Source of the DNA: Rallus limicola | Taxonomy: Eukaryota > Chordata > Aves > Gruiformes > Rallidae | Length of the DNA stretch: 64,000 nucleotides | Assembly (NCBI GenBank): GCA_022605955.1 | Contig: JAKCOZ010000238.1 | Span: 1 to 64,000 of the forward strand | Reading direction: 5' to 3' | In this document: in pieces, positions 35,776-47,844 of the stretch | Position numbering within the stretch: the stretch's first letter is position 1 | Layout: the number at the start of each line of letters is the position of its first letter | Translations under genes and position numbers: made by a program | Notes under the pieces: generated by a model | The model's database searches: none | What the model saw: the letters and a program-made list of their open reading frames with translations, nothing else | Told to the model about the DNA's origin: nothing

Positions 35776-38700
35776 CACGAGCCGACACTGTCACTTTGGC
35801 TCTCAGCCTTTTCCTTTGCCTGGAAAGAGGGAACATGCCTGGAACATCCTACGGTGCTTTTCTCGGCCCTAGCAGACTGCAGTTCAAAACATGCTAAACG
35901 TCCAGCAATAACTCCCAAAGTAAAGAAGCTAGGCCTGAAAGGCATAGCTTGTCTGAAACCTCCTAACAGGACACACGAGCAGACCCTGTCACTTTGGCTC
36001 TCAGCCTTTTCCTTTGCCTGGAAAGAGGGAACATGCCTGGAACCTCCTACGGTGCTTTTCTCGGCCCTAGCAGACTGCAGTTCAAAACATGCTAAACGTC
36101 CAGCAATAACTCCCAAAGTAAAGAAGCTAGGCCTGAAAGGCATAGCTTGTCTGAAACCTCCTAACATGACACACGAGCAGCCCCTGTCACTTTGGTTCTC
36201 AGCCTTTTCCTTTGCCTGGAAAGAGGGAACATGCCTGGAACCTACTACGGTGCTTTTCTCGGCCCTAGCAGACTGCAGTTCAAAACATGCTAAACGTCCA
36301 GCAATAACTCCCAAAGTAAAGAAGCTAGGCCTGAAAGGCATAGCTTGTCTGAAACCTCCTAACAGGACACACGAGCAGACCCTGTCACTTTGGCTCTCAG
36401 CCTTTTCCTTTGCCTGGAAAGAGGGAACATGCCTGGAACCTCCTACGGTGCTTTTCTCGGACCGAGCAGACTGCAGTTCAAAACATGCTAAACGTCCAGC
36501 AATAACTCCCAAAGTAAAGAAGCTAGGCCTGAAAGGCATAGCTTGTCTGAAACCTCCTAACAGGACACACGAGCAGACCCTGTCACTTTGGCTCTCAGCC
36601 TTTTCCTTTGCCTGGAAAGAGGGAACATGCCTGGAACCTCCTACGGTGCTTTTCTCGGCCCTAGCAGACTGCAGCTCAAAACATGCTAAACGTCCAGCAA
36701 TAACTCCCAAAGTAAAGAAGCTAGGCCTGAAAGGCATAGCTTGTCTGAAACCTCCTAACAGGACACACAAGCAGACCCTGTCACTTTGGCTCTCAGCCTT
36801 TTCCTTTGCCTGGAAAGAGGGAACATGCCTGGAACCTCCTACGGTGCTTTTCTCGGCCCTAGCAGACTGCAATTCAAAACATGCTAAACGTCCAGCAATA
36901 ACTCCCAAAGTAAAGAAGCTAGGCCTGAAAGGCATAGCTTGTCTGAAACCTCCTAACAGGACACATGAGCAAACCCTTTCACTTTGGCTCTCAGCTTTTT
37001 CCTTTGCTTGGAAAGAGGGAACATGCCTGGAACCTCCTACGGTGCTTTTCTCGGCCCTAGCAGACTGCAGCTCAAAACATGCTAAACGTCCAGCAATAAC
37101 TCCCAAAGTAAAGAAGCTAGGCCTGAAAGGCATAGCTTGTCTGAAACCTCCTAACAGGACACCCGAGCAGACCCTGTCACTTTGGCTCTCAGCCTTTTCC
37201 TTTGCCTGGAAAGAGGGAACATGCCTGGAACCTCCTACGGTGCTTTTCTCGGCCCTAGCAGACTGCAGTTCAAAACATGCTAAACGTCCAGCAATATCTC
37301 CCAAAGTAAAGAAGCTAGGCCTGAAAGGCATAGCTTGTCTGAAACCTCCTAACAGGACACACAAGCAGACCCTGTCACTTTGGCTCTCAGCCTTTTCCTT
37401 TGCCTGGAAAGAGGGAACATGCCTGGAACCTCCTACGGTGCTTTTCTCGGCCCTAGCAGACTGCAGTTCAAAACATGCTAAACGTCCAGCAATAACTCCC
37501 AAAGTAAAGAAGCTAGGCCTGAAAGGCATAGCTTGTCTGAAACCTCCTAACAGGACACCCGAGCAGACCCTGTCACTTTGGCTCTCAGCCTTTTCCTTTG
37601 CCTGGAAAGAGGGAACATGCCTGGAACCTCCTACGGTGCTTTTCTCGGCCCTAGCAGACTGCAGTTCAAAACATGCTAAACGTCCAGCAATAACTCCCAA
37701 AGTAAAGAAGCTAGGCCTGAAAGGCATAGCTTGTCTGAAACCTCCTAACAGGACACACGAGCAGACCCTGTCACTTTGGCTCTCAGCCTTTTCCTTTGCC
37801 TGGAAAGAGGGAACATGCCTGGAACCTCCTACGGTGCTTTTCTCGGCCCTAGCAGACTGCAGTTCAAAACATGCTAAACGTCCAGCAATAACTCCCAAAG
37901 TAAAGAAGCTAGGCCTGAAAGGCATAGCTTGTCTGAAACCTCCTAACAGGACACACGAGCAGCCCCTGTCACTTTGGCTCTCAGCCTTTTCCTTTGCCTG
38001 GAAAGAGGGAACATGCCTGGAACCTCCTACGGTGCTTTTCTCGGCCCTAGCAGACTGCAGTTCAAAACATGCTAAACGTCCAGCAATAACTCCCAAAGTA
38101 AAGAAGCTAGGCCTGAAAGGCATAGCTTGTCTGAAACCTCCTAACAGGACACACGAGCAGACCCTGTCACTTTGGCTCTCAGCCTTTTCCTTTGCCTGGA
38201 AAGAGGGAACATGCCTGGAACCTCCTACGGTGCTTTTCTCGGCCCTAGCAGACTGCAGTTCAAAACATGCTAAACGTCCAGCAATAACTCCCAAAGTAAA
38301 GAAGCTAGGCCTGAAAGGCATAGCTTGTCTGAAACCTCCTAACAGGACACACGAGCAGCCCCTGTCACTTTGGCTCTCAGCCTTTTCCTTTGCCTGGAAA
38401 GAGGGAACATGCCTGGAACCTCCTACGGTGCTTTTCTCGGCCCTAGCAGACTGCAGTTCAAAACATGCTAAACGTCCAGCAATAACTCCCAAAGTAAAGA
38501 AGCTAGGCCTGAAAGGCATAGCTTGTCTGAAACCTCCTAACATGACACACGAGCAGCCCCTGTCACTTTGGTTCTCAGCCTTTTCCTTTGCCTGGAAAGA
38601 GGGAACATGCCTGGAACCTCCTACGGTGCTTTTCTCGGCCCTAGAAGACTGCAGTTCAAAACATGCTAAACGTCCAGCAATAACTCCCAAAGTAAAGAAG

Positions 38701-41700
38701 CTAGGCCTGAAAGGCATAGCTTGTCTGAAACCTCCTAACAGGACACACGAGCAGACCCTGTCACTTTGGCTCTCAGCTTTTTCCTTTGCTTGGAAAGAGG
38801 GAACATGCCTGGAACCTCCTACGGTGCTTTTCTCGGCCCTAGCAGACTGCAGCTCAAAACATGCTAAACGTCCAGCAATAACTCCCAAAGTAAAGAAGCT
38901 AGGCCTGAAAGGCATAGCTTGTCTGAAACCTCCTAACAGGACACACGAGCAGCCCCTGTCACTTTGGCTCTCAGCCTTTTCCTTTGCCTGGAAAGAGGGA
39001 ACATGCCTGGAACCTCCTACGGTGCTTTTCTCGGCCCTAGCAGACTGCAGTTCAAAACATGCTAAACGTCCAGCAATATCTCCCAAAGTAAAGAAGCTAG
39101 GCCTGAAAGGCATAGCTTGTCTGAAACCTCCTAACAGGACACCCGAGCAGACCCTGTCACTTTGGCTCTCAGCCTTTTCCTTTGCCTGGAAAGAGGGAAC
39201 ATGCCTGGAACCTCCTACGGTGCTTTTCTCGGCCCTAGCAGACTGCAGTTCAAAACATGCTAAACGTCCAGCAATAACTCCCAAAGTAAAGAAGCTAGGC
39301 CTGAAAGGCATAGCTTGTCTGAAACCTCCTAACAGGACACACGAGCAGACCCTGTCACTTTGGCTCTCAGCCTTTTCCTTTGCCTGGAAAGAGGGAACAT
39401 GCCTGGAACCTCCTACGGTGCTTTTCTCGGCCCTAGCAGACTGCAGTTCAAAACATGCTAAACGTCCAGCAATAACTCCCAAAGTAAAGAAGCTAGGCCT
39501 GAAAGGCATAGCTTGTCTGAAACCTCCTAACAGGACACACGAGCAGCCCCTGTCACTTTGGCTCTCAGCCTTTTCCTTTGCCTGGAAAGAGGGAACATGC
39601 CTGGAACCTCCTACGGTGCTTTTCTCGGCCCTAGCAGACTGCAGTTCAAAACATGCTAAACGTCCAGCAATAACTCCCAAAGTAAAGAAGCTAGGCCTGA
39701 AAGGCATAGCTTGTCTGAAACCTCCTAACATGACACACGAGCAGCCCCTGTCACTTTGGTTCTCAGCCTTTTCCTTTGCCTGGAAAGAGGGAACATGCCT
39801 GGAACCTCCTACGGTGCTTTTCTCGGCCCTAGCAGACTGCAGTTCAAAACATGCTAAACGTCCAGCAATAACTCCCAAAGTACAGAAGCTAGGCCTGAAA
39901 GGCATAGCTTGTCTGAAACCTCCTAACAGGACACACGAGCAGCCCCTGTCACTTTGGCTCTCAGCCTTTTCCTTTGCCTGGAAAGAGGGAACATGCCTGG
40001 AACCTCCTACGGTGCTTTTCTCGGCCCTAGCAGACTGCAGTTCAAAACATGCTAAACGTCCAGCAATAACTCCCAAAGTAAAGAAGCTAGGCCTGAAAGG
40101 CATAGCTTGTCTGAAACCTCCTAACAGGACACCCGAGCAGACCCTGTCACTTTGGCTCTCAGCCTTTTCCTTTGCCTGGAAAGAGGGAACATGCCTGGAA
40201 CCTCCTACGGTGCTTTTCTCGGCCCTAGCAGACTGCAGTTCAAAACATGCTAAACGTCCAGCAATAACTCCCAAAGTAAAGAAGCTAGGACTGAAAGGCA
40301 TAGCTTGTCTGAAACCTCCTAGCAGGACACACGAGCAGCCCCTGTCACTTTGGCTCTCAGCCTTTTCCTTTGCCTGGAAAGAGGGAACATGCCTGGAACC
40401 TCCTACGGTGCTTTTCTCGGCCCTAGCAGACTGCAGTTCAAAACATGCTAAACGTCCAGCAATAACTCCCAAAGTAAAGAACCTAGGCCTGAAAGGCATA
40501 GCTTGTCTGAAACCTCCTAACAGGACACACGAGCAGACCCTGTCACTTTGGCTCTCAGCCTTTTCCTTTGCCTGGAAAGAGGGAACATGCCTGGAACCTC
40601 CTACGGTGCTTTTCTCGGCCCTAGCAGACTGCAGTTCAAAACATGCTAAACGTCCAGCAATAACTCCCAAAGTAAAGAAGCTAGGCCTGAAAGGCATAGC
40701 TTGTCTGAAACCTCCTAACATGACACACGAGCAGCCCCTGTCACTTTGGTTCTCAGCCTTTTCCTTTGCCTGGAAAGAGGGAACATGCCTGGAACCTCCT
40801 ACGGTGCTTTTCTCGGCCCTAGCAGACTGCAGTTCAAAACATGCTAAACGTCCAGCAATAACTCCCAAAGTACAGAAGCTAGGCCTGAAAGGCATAGCTT
40901 GTCTGAAACCTCCTAACAGGACACACGAGCAGCCCCTGTCACTTTGGCTCTCAGCCTTTTCCTTTGCCTGGAAAGAGGGAACATGCCTGGAACCTCCTAC
41001 GGTGCTTTTCTCGGCCCTAGCAGACTGCAGTTCAAAACATGCTAAACGTCCAGCAATAACTCCCAAAGTAAAGAAGCTAGGCCTGAAAGGCATAGCTTGT
41101 CTGAAACCTCCTAACAGGACACCCGAGCAGACCCTGTCACTTTGGCTCTCAGCCTTTTCCTTTGCCTGGAAAGAGGGAACATGCCTGGAACCTCCTACGG
41201 TGCTTTTCTCGGCCCTAGCAGACTGCAGTTCAAAACATGCTAAACGTCCAGCAATAACTCCCAAAGTAAAGAAGCTAGGCCTGAAAGGCATAGCTTGTCT
41301 GAAACCTCCTAGCAGGACACACGAGCAGACCCTGTCACTTTGGCTCTCAGCCTTTTCCTTTGCCTGGAAAGAGGGAACATGCCTGGAACCTCCTACGGTG
41401 CTTTTCTCGGCCCTAGCAGACTGCAGTTCAAAACATGCTAAACGTCCAGCAATAACTCCCAAAGTAAAGAAGCTAGGCCTGAAAGGCATAGCTTGTCTGA
41501 AACCTCCTAACAGGACACACGAGCAGACCCTGTCGCTTTGGCTCTCAGCCTTTTCCTTTGCCTGGAAAGAGAGAACATGCCTGGAACCTCCTACGGTGCT
41601 TTTCTCGGCCCTAGCAGACTGCAGTTCAAAACATGCTAAACGTCCAGCAATAACTCCCAAAGTAAAGAAGCTAGGCCTGAAAGGCATAGCTTGTCTGAAA

Positions 41701-44467
41701 CCTCCTAACATGACACACGAGCAGACCCTGTCACTTTGGTTCTCAGCCTTTTCCTTTGCCTGGAAAGAGGGAACATGCCTGGAACCTCCTACGGTGCTTT
41801 TCTCGGCCCTAGCAGACTGCAGTTCAAAACATGCTAAACGTCCAGCAATAACTCCCAAAGTAAAGAACCTAGGCCTGAAAGGCATAGCTTGTCTGAAACC
41901 TCCTAACAGGACACACGAGCAGACCCTGTCACTTTGGCTCTCAGCCTTTTCCTTTGCCTGGAAAGAGGGAACATGCCTGGAACCTCCTACGGTGCTTTTC
42001 TCGGCCCTAGCAGACTGCAATTCAAAACATGCTAAACGTCCAGCAATAACTCCCAAAGTAAAGAAGCGAGGCCTGAAAGGCATAGCTTGTCTGAAACCTC
42101 CTAACAGGACACACGAGCAAACCCTTTCACTTTGGCTCTCAGCTTTTTCCTTTGCTTGGAAAGAGGGAACATGCCTGGAACCTCCTACGGTGCTTTTCTC
42201 GGCCCTAGCAGACTGCAGTTCAAAACATGCTAAACGTCCAGCAATAACTCCCAAAGTAAAGAAGCTAGGCCTGAAAGGCATAGCTTGTCTGAAACCTCCT
42301 AACAGGACACCCGAGCAGACCCTGTCACTTTGGCTCTCAGCCTTTTCCTTTGCCTGGAAAGAGGGAACATGCCTGGAACCTCCTACGGTGCTTTTCTCGG
42401 CCCTAGCAGACTGCAGTTCAAAACATGCTAAACGTCCAGCAATAACTCCCAAAGTAAAGAAGCTAGGCCTGAAAGGCATAGCTTGTCTGAAACCTCCTAA
42501 CAGGACACCCGAGCAGACCCTGTCACTTTGGCTCTCAGCCTTTTCCTTTGCCTGGAAAGAGGGAACATGCCTGGAACCTCCTACGGTGCTTTTCTCGGCC
42601 CTAGCAGACTGCAGTTCAAAACATGCTAAACGTCCAGCAATAACTCCCAAAGTAAAGAAGCTAGGCCTGAAAGGCATAGCTTGTCTGAAACCTCCTAACA
42701 GGACACACGAGCAGACCCTGTCACTTTGGCTCTCAGCCTTTTCCTTTGCCTGGAAAGAGGGAACATGCCTGGAACCTCCTACGGTGCTTTTCTCGGCCCT
42801 AGCAGACTGCAGTTCAAAACATGCTAAACGTCCAGCAATAACTCCCAAAGTAAAGAAGCTAGGCCTGAAAGGCATAGCTTGTCTGAAACCTCCTAACATG
42901 ACACACGAGCAGCCCCTGTCACTTTGGCTCTCAGCATTTTCCTTTGCCTGGAAAGAGGGAACATGCCTGGAACCTCCTACGGTGCTTTTCTCGGCCCTAG
43001 CAGACTGCAGTTCAAAACATGCTAAACGTCCAGCAATAACTCCCAAAGTAAAGAAGCGAGGCCTGAAAGGCATAGCTTGTCTGAAACCTCCTAACAGGAC
43101 ACACGAGCAGCCCCTGTCACTTTGGCTCTCAGCCTTTTTCTTTGCCTTGAAAGAGGGAACATGCCTGGAACCTCCTACGGTGCTTTTCTCGGCCCTAGCA
43201 GACTGCAGTTCAAAACATGCTAAACGTCCAGCAATAACTCCCAAAGTAAAGAAGCTAGGCCTGAAAGGCATAGCTTGTCTGAAACCTCCTAACAGGACAC
43301 ACAAGCAGACCCTGTCACTTTGGCTCTCAGCCTTTTCCTTTGCTTGGAAAGAGGGAACATGCCTGGAACCTCCTACGGTGCTTTTCTCGGCCCTAGCAGA
43401 CTGCAGTTCAAAACATGCTAAACGTCCAGCAATAATTCCGAAAGTAAAGAAGCTAGGCCTGAAAGGCATAGCTTTTCTGAAACCTCCTAAAAGGACACCC
43501 GAGCAGACCCTGTCACTTTGGCTCTCAGCCTTTTCCTTTGCCTGGAAAGAGGGAACATGCCTGGAACCTCCTACGGTGCTTTTCTCGGCCCTAGCAGACT
43601 GCAGTTCAAAACATGCTAAACGTCCAGCAATAACTCCCAAAGTAAAGAAGCTAGGCCTGAAAGGCATAGCTTGTCTGAAACCTCCTAACAGGACACACGA
43701 GCAGACCCTGTCACTTTGGCTCTCAGCCTTTTCCTTTGCCTGGAAAGAGGGAACATGCCTGGAACCTCCTACGGTGCTTTTCTCGGCCCTAGCAGACTGC
43801 AGTTCAAAACATGCTAAACGTCCAGCAATAACTCCCAAAGTAAAGAAGCTAGGCCTGAAAGGCATAGCTTGTCTGAAACCTCCTAACAGGACACACGAGC
43901 AGCCCCTGTCACTTTGGCTCTCAGCCTTTTCCTTTGCCTGGAAAGAGGGAACATGCCTGGAACCTCCTACGGTGCTTTTCTCGGCCCTAGCAGACTGCAG
44001 TTCAAAACATGCTAAACGTCCAGCAATAACTCCCAAAGTAAAGAAGCTAGGCCTGAAAGGCATAGCTTGTCTGAAACCTCCTAACAGGACACACGAGCAG
44101 ACCCTGTCACTTTGGCTCTCAGCCTTTTCCTTTGCCTGGAAAGAGGGAACATGCCTGGAACCTCCTACGGTGCTTTTCTCGGCCCTAGCAGACTGCAGTT
44201 CAAAACATGCTAAACGTCCAGCAATAACTCCCAAAGTAAAGAAGCTAGGCCTGAAAGGCATAGCTTGTCTGAAACCTCCTAACATGACACACGAGCAGCC
44301 CCTGTCACTTTGGTTCTCAGCCTTTTCCTTTGCCTGGAAAGAGGGAACATGCCTGGAACCTCCTACGGTGCTTTTCTCAGCCCTAGAAGACTGCAGTTCA
44401 AAACATGCTAAACGTCCAGCAATAACTCCCAAAGTAAAGAAGCTAGGCTTGAAAGACATAGCTTGTC
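35756..44467 (+). repeat. Block 8: 44 monomers with no net indel
   Basis: The first 13 monomers duplicate block 6. Later, ATGAC/GGTTCTC monomers recur near 38541, 39731, 40721, 41711 and 44285. GAAGCGAGG or GAACCTAGG variants sit near 40481, 41867, 42066 and 43055. The 42.1-43.5 kb part has scattered private changes (GCATTTTCC, TTTTTCTTTGCCTTG, AATTCCGAAAG, GCTTTTCTG). The final monomer has CCTCAGCCC, CTAGAAGAC and GGCTTGAAAGACATA before J8. Confidence 0.92.
39731..41710 (+). repeat. 5-monomer tandem HOR (period 990)
   Basis: AGTACAGAAG occurs at 39881 and 40871, and CCTCCTAGCAGG at 40321 and 41311, each pair 990 bp (5 x 198) apart. The unit order is ATGAC/GGTTCTC, CAGCCCC, CCCGAG, AGCAGG monomer, CAGACC. 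A third ATGAC/GGTTCTC monomer at 41711 starts a diverged next unit. Confidence 0.85.
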
Positions 44468-44534
44468 CTGTTAGGAGGTTACAGACAAGCTAGGCCTGAA
44501 AGGCATAGCTTGTCTGAAACCTCCTAACAGGACA
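44464..44534. repeat. Inverted junction J8, type X (insertion 44468-44514)
   Basis: Type X is defined by GGCTTGAAAGACATA upstream and GGTTACAGAC in the left arm, giving one arm mismatch. The following monomer reads GAGGAACCCCTG and AGCCTATTCC. All of these marks recur at J12, 4,744 bp downstream. Confidence 0.94.
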
Positions 44535-46296
44535 CACGAGGAACCCCTGTCACTTTGGCTCTCAGCCTATTCCTTTGCCTGGAAAGAGGGAACATGCCTG
44601 GAACCTCCTACGGTGCTTTTCTCGGCCCTAGCAGACTGCAGTTCAAAACATGCTAAACGTCCAGCAATAACTCCCAAAGTAAAGAAGCTAGGCCTGAAAG
44701 GCATAGCTTGTCTGAAACCTCCTAACAGGACACCCGAGCAGACCCTGTCACTTTGGCTCTCAGCCTTTTCCTTTGCCTGGAAAGAGGGAACATGCCTGGA
44801 ACCTCCTACGGTGCTTTTCTCGGCCCTAGCAGACTGCAGTTCAAAACATGCTAAACGTCCAGCAATAACTCCCAAAGTAAAGAAGCTAGGCCTGAAAGGC
44901 ATAGCTTGTCTGAAACCTCCTAACAGGACACACGAGCAGACCCTGTCACTTTGGCTCTCAGCCTTTTCCTTTGCCTGGAAAGAGGGAACATGCCTGGAAC
45001 CTCCTACGGTGCTTTTCTCGGCCCTAGCAGACTGCAGTTCAAAACATGCTAAACGTCCAGCAATAACTCCCAAAGTAAAGAAGCTAGGCCTGAAAGGCAT
45101 AGCTTGTCTGAAACCTCCTAACAGGACACACGAGCAGACCCTGTCACTTTGGCTCTCAGCCTTTTCCTTTGCCTGGAAAGAGGGAACATGCCTGGAACCT
45201 CCTACGGTGCTTTTCTCGGCCCTAGCAGACTGCAGTTCAAAACATGCTAAACGTCCAGCAATAACTCCCAAAGTAAAGAAGCTAGGCCTGAAAGGCATAG
45301 CTTGTCTGAAACCTCCTAACAGGACACACGAGCAGACCCTGTCACTTTGGCTCTCAGCCTTTTCCTTTGCCTGGAAAGAGGGAACATGCCTGGAACCTCC
45401 TACGGTGCTTTTCTCGGCCCTAGCAGACTGCAGTTCAAAACATGCTAAACGTCCAGCAATAACTCCCAAAGTAAAGAAGCTAGGCCTGAAAGGCATAGCT
45501 TGTCTGAAACCTCCTAACAGGACACACGAGCAGACCCTGTCACTTTGGCTCTCAGCCTTTTCCTTTGCCTGGAAAGAGGGAACATGCCTGGAACCTCCTA
45601 CGCTGCTTTTCTCGGCCCTAGCAGACTGCAGTTCAAAACATGCTAAACGTCCAGCAATAACTCCCAAAGTAAAGAAGCTAGGCCTGAAAGGCATAGCTTG
45701 TCTGAAACCTCCTAACAGGACACAAGAGCAGACCCTGTCACTTTGGCTCTCAGCCTTTTCCTTTGCCTGGAAAGAAGGAACATGCCTGGAACCTCCTACG
45801 GTGCTTTTCTCGGCCCTAGCAGACTGCAGTTCAAAACATGCTAAACGTCCAGCAATAACTCCCAAAGTAAAGAAGCTAGGCCTGAAAGGCATAGCTTGTC
45901 TGAAACCTCCTAACAGGACACACGAGCAGACCCTGTCACTTTGGCTCTCAGCCTTTTCCTTTGCCTGGAAAGAGGGAACATGCCTGGAACCTCCTACGGT
46001 GCTTTTCTCAGCCCTAGCAGACTGCAGTTCAAAACATGCTAAACGTCCAGCAATAACTCCCAAAGTAAAGAAGCTAGGCCTGAAAGGCATAGCTTGTCTG
46101 AAACCTACTAACATGACACAGGAGCAGCCCCTGTCATTTTGGTTCTCAGCCTTTTCCTTTGCCTGGAAAGAGGGAACATGCCTGGAACCTCCTACGGTGC
46201 TTTTCTCGGCCCTATCAGACTGCAGTTCAAAACATGCTAAACGTCCAGCAATAACTCCCAAAGTAAAGAAGCTAGGCATGAAAGGCATAGCTTGTC
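44515..46296 (+). repeat. Block 9: 9 monomers, longer version of block 13
   Basis: Order: GAGGAACCCC/CCTATTCC, CCCGAG, three CAGACC, CAGACC with TACGCTGC, ACAAGAGCAG with AGAAGGAAC, CAGACC with CTCAGCCC, and ATGACACAGG/TCATTTTGG/CTATCAG. Block 13 keeps the same ends and order with two fewer monomers. Confidence 0.92.
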
Positions 46297-46363
46297 CTAT
46301 TAGGAGGTTTCAGACAAGCTAGGCCTGAAAGGCATAGCTTGTCTGAAACCTCCTAACAGGACA
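46293..46363. repeat. Inverted junction J9, type Y (insertion 46297-46343)
   Basis: Type Y has GTCCTATTAGG in the left arm, one mismatch against the right arm. It recurs at J13, 4,348 bp downstream. Confidence 0.94.
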
Positions 46364-47530
46364 CACGAGCAGACCCTGTCACTTTGGCTCTCAGCCTTTT
46401 CCTTTGCCTGGAAAGAGGGAACATGCCTGGAACCTCCTACGGTGCTTTTCTCGGCCCTAGCAGACTGCAATTCAAAACATGCTAAACGTCCAGCAATAAC
46501 TCCCAAAGTAAAGAAGCTAGGCCTGAAAGGCATAGCTTGTCTGAAACCTCCTAACATGACACATGAGCAGCCCCTGTCACTTTGGTTCTCAGCCTTTTCC
46601 TTTGCCTGGAAAGAGGGAACATGCCTGGAACCTCCTACGGTGCTTTTCTCGGCCCTAGCAGACTGCAGTTCAAAACATGCTAAACGTCCAGCAATAACTC
46701 CCAAAGTAAAGAAGCTAGGCCTGAAAGGCATAGCTTGTCTGAAACCTCCTAACATGACACACGAGCAGCCCCTGTCACTTTGGTTCTCAGCCTTTTCCTT
46801 TGCCTGGAAAGAGGGAACATGCCTGGAACCTCCTACGGTGCTTTTCTCGGCCCTAGCAGACTGCAGTTCAAAACATGCTAAACGTCCAGCAATAACTCCC
46901 AAAGTAAAGAAGCTAGGCCTGAAAGGCATAGCTTGTCTGAAACCTCCTAACAGGACACACGAGCAGACCCTGTCACTTTGGCTCTCAGCCTTTTCCTTTG
47001 CCTGGAAAGAGGGAACATGCCTGGAACCTCCTACGGTGCTTTTCTTGGCCCTAGCAGACTGCAGTTCAAAACATGCTAAACGTCCAGCAATAACTCCCAA
47101 AGTAAAGAAGCTAGGCCTGAAAGGCATAGCTTGTCTGAAACCTCCTAACAGGACACACGAGCAGCCCCTGTCACTTTGGCTCTCAGCCTTTTCCTTTGCC
47201 TGGAAAGAGGGAACATGCCTGGAACCTCCTACGGTGCTTTTCTCGGCCCTAGCAGACTGCAGTTCAAAACATGCTAAACGTCCAGCAATAACTCCCAAAG
47301 TAAAGAAGCTAGGCCTGAAAGGCATAGCTTGTCTGAAACCTCCTAACATGACACACGAGCAGCCCCTGTCACTTTGGCTCTCAGCCTTTTCCTTTGCCTG
47401 GAAAGAGGGAACATGCCTGGAACCTCCTACGGTGCTTTTCTCGGCCCTACCAGACTGCAGTTCAAAACATGCTAAACGTCAGCAATAACTCCCAAAGTAA
47501 AGAAGCTAGGCATGAAAGGCATAGCTTGTC
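46344..47530 (+). repeat. Block 10: 6 monomers, one 1-bp deletion
   Basis: Begins with GCAATTC, then ATGACACATGAG and ATGAC/GGTTCTC, a CTTGGCC monomer (lost CpG, 47045), CAGCCCC, and a CTACCAG monomer. A C is missing near 47480 in CGTCAGC; the parallel monomers at 52.4 and 53.9 kb retain it. Confidence 0.9.
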
Positions 47531-47597
47531 CAGTTAGGAGGTTTCAGACAAGCTAGGCCTGAAAGGCATAGCTTGTCTGAAAGCTCCTAACAGGACA
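47527..47597. repeat. Inverted junction J10, type Z (insertion 47531-47577)
   Basis: Type Z reads GTCCAGTTAGG in the left arm and GAAAGCTCC in the right, giving two mismatches. It recurs at J14 and J16. Confidence 0.93.
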
Positions 47598-47777
47598 CAC
47601 GAGCAGAACCTGTCACTTTGGCTCTCCAGCCTTTTCCTTTGCCTGGAAAGAGGGAACATGCCTGGAACCTCCTACGGTGCTATTCTCGGCCCTAGTAGAA
47701 CTGCAATTCAAAACATGCTAAACGTCCAGCAATAACTCCCAAAGTAAAGAAGCTAGGCATGAAAGGCATAGCTTGTC
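47578..47777 (+). repeat. Block 11: single monomer with two 1-bp insertions
   Basis: One monomer separates Z and W junctions. It carries GCAGAACCTG, GTGCTATTCTC and CTAGTAG changes shared with the single monomers at 52521-52718 and 54001-54198. Only this copy has an extra C near 47626 and an extra A near 47700. Confidence 0.92.
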
Positions 47778-47844
47778 CTGTTAGGAGGTTTCAGAAAAGC
47801 TAGGACTGAAAGGCATAGCTTGTCTGAAAGCTCCTAACAGGACA
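47774..47844. repeat. Inverted junction J11, type W (insertion 47778-47824)
   Basis: Type W reads TTTCAGAAAAGC in the left arm and CTAGGACTG in the centre; two arm mismatches. It recurs at J15 and J17. Confidence 0.93.

Noticed and set aside
35712..44493. Giant overlapping open frames on opposite strands as genes for a 66-residue repeat protein
   Set aside because: They mirror each other because the monomer length is divisible by three. The plus consensus frame has no ATG, there is no unique N- or C-terminal domain or flanking regulatory sequence, and insertions and stop variants break the frames throughout the array.
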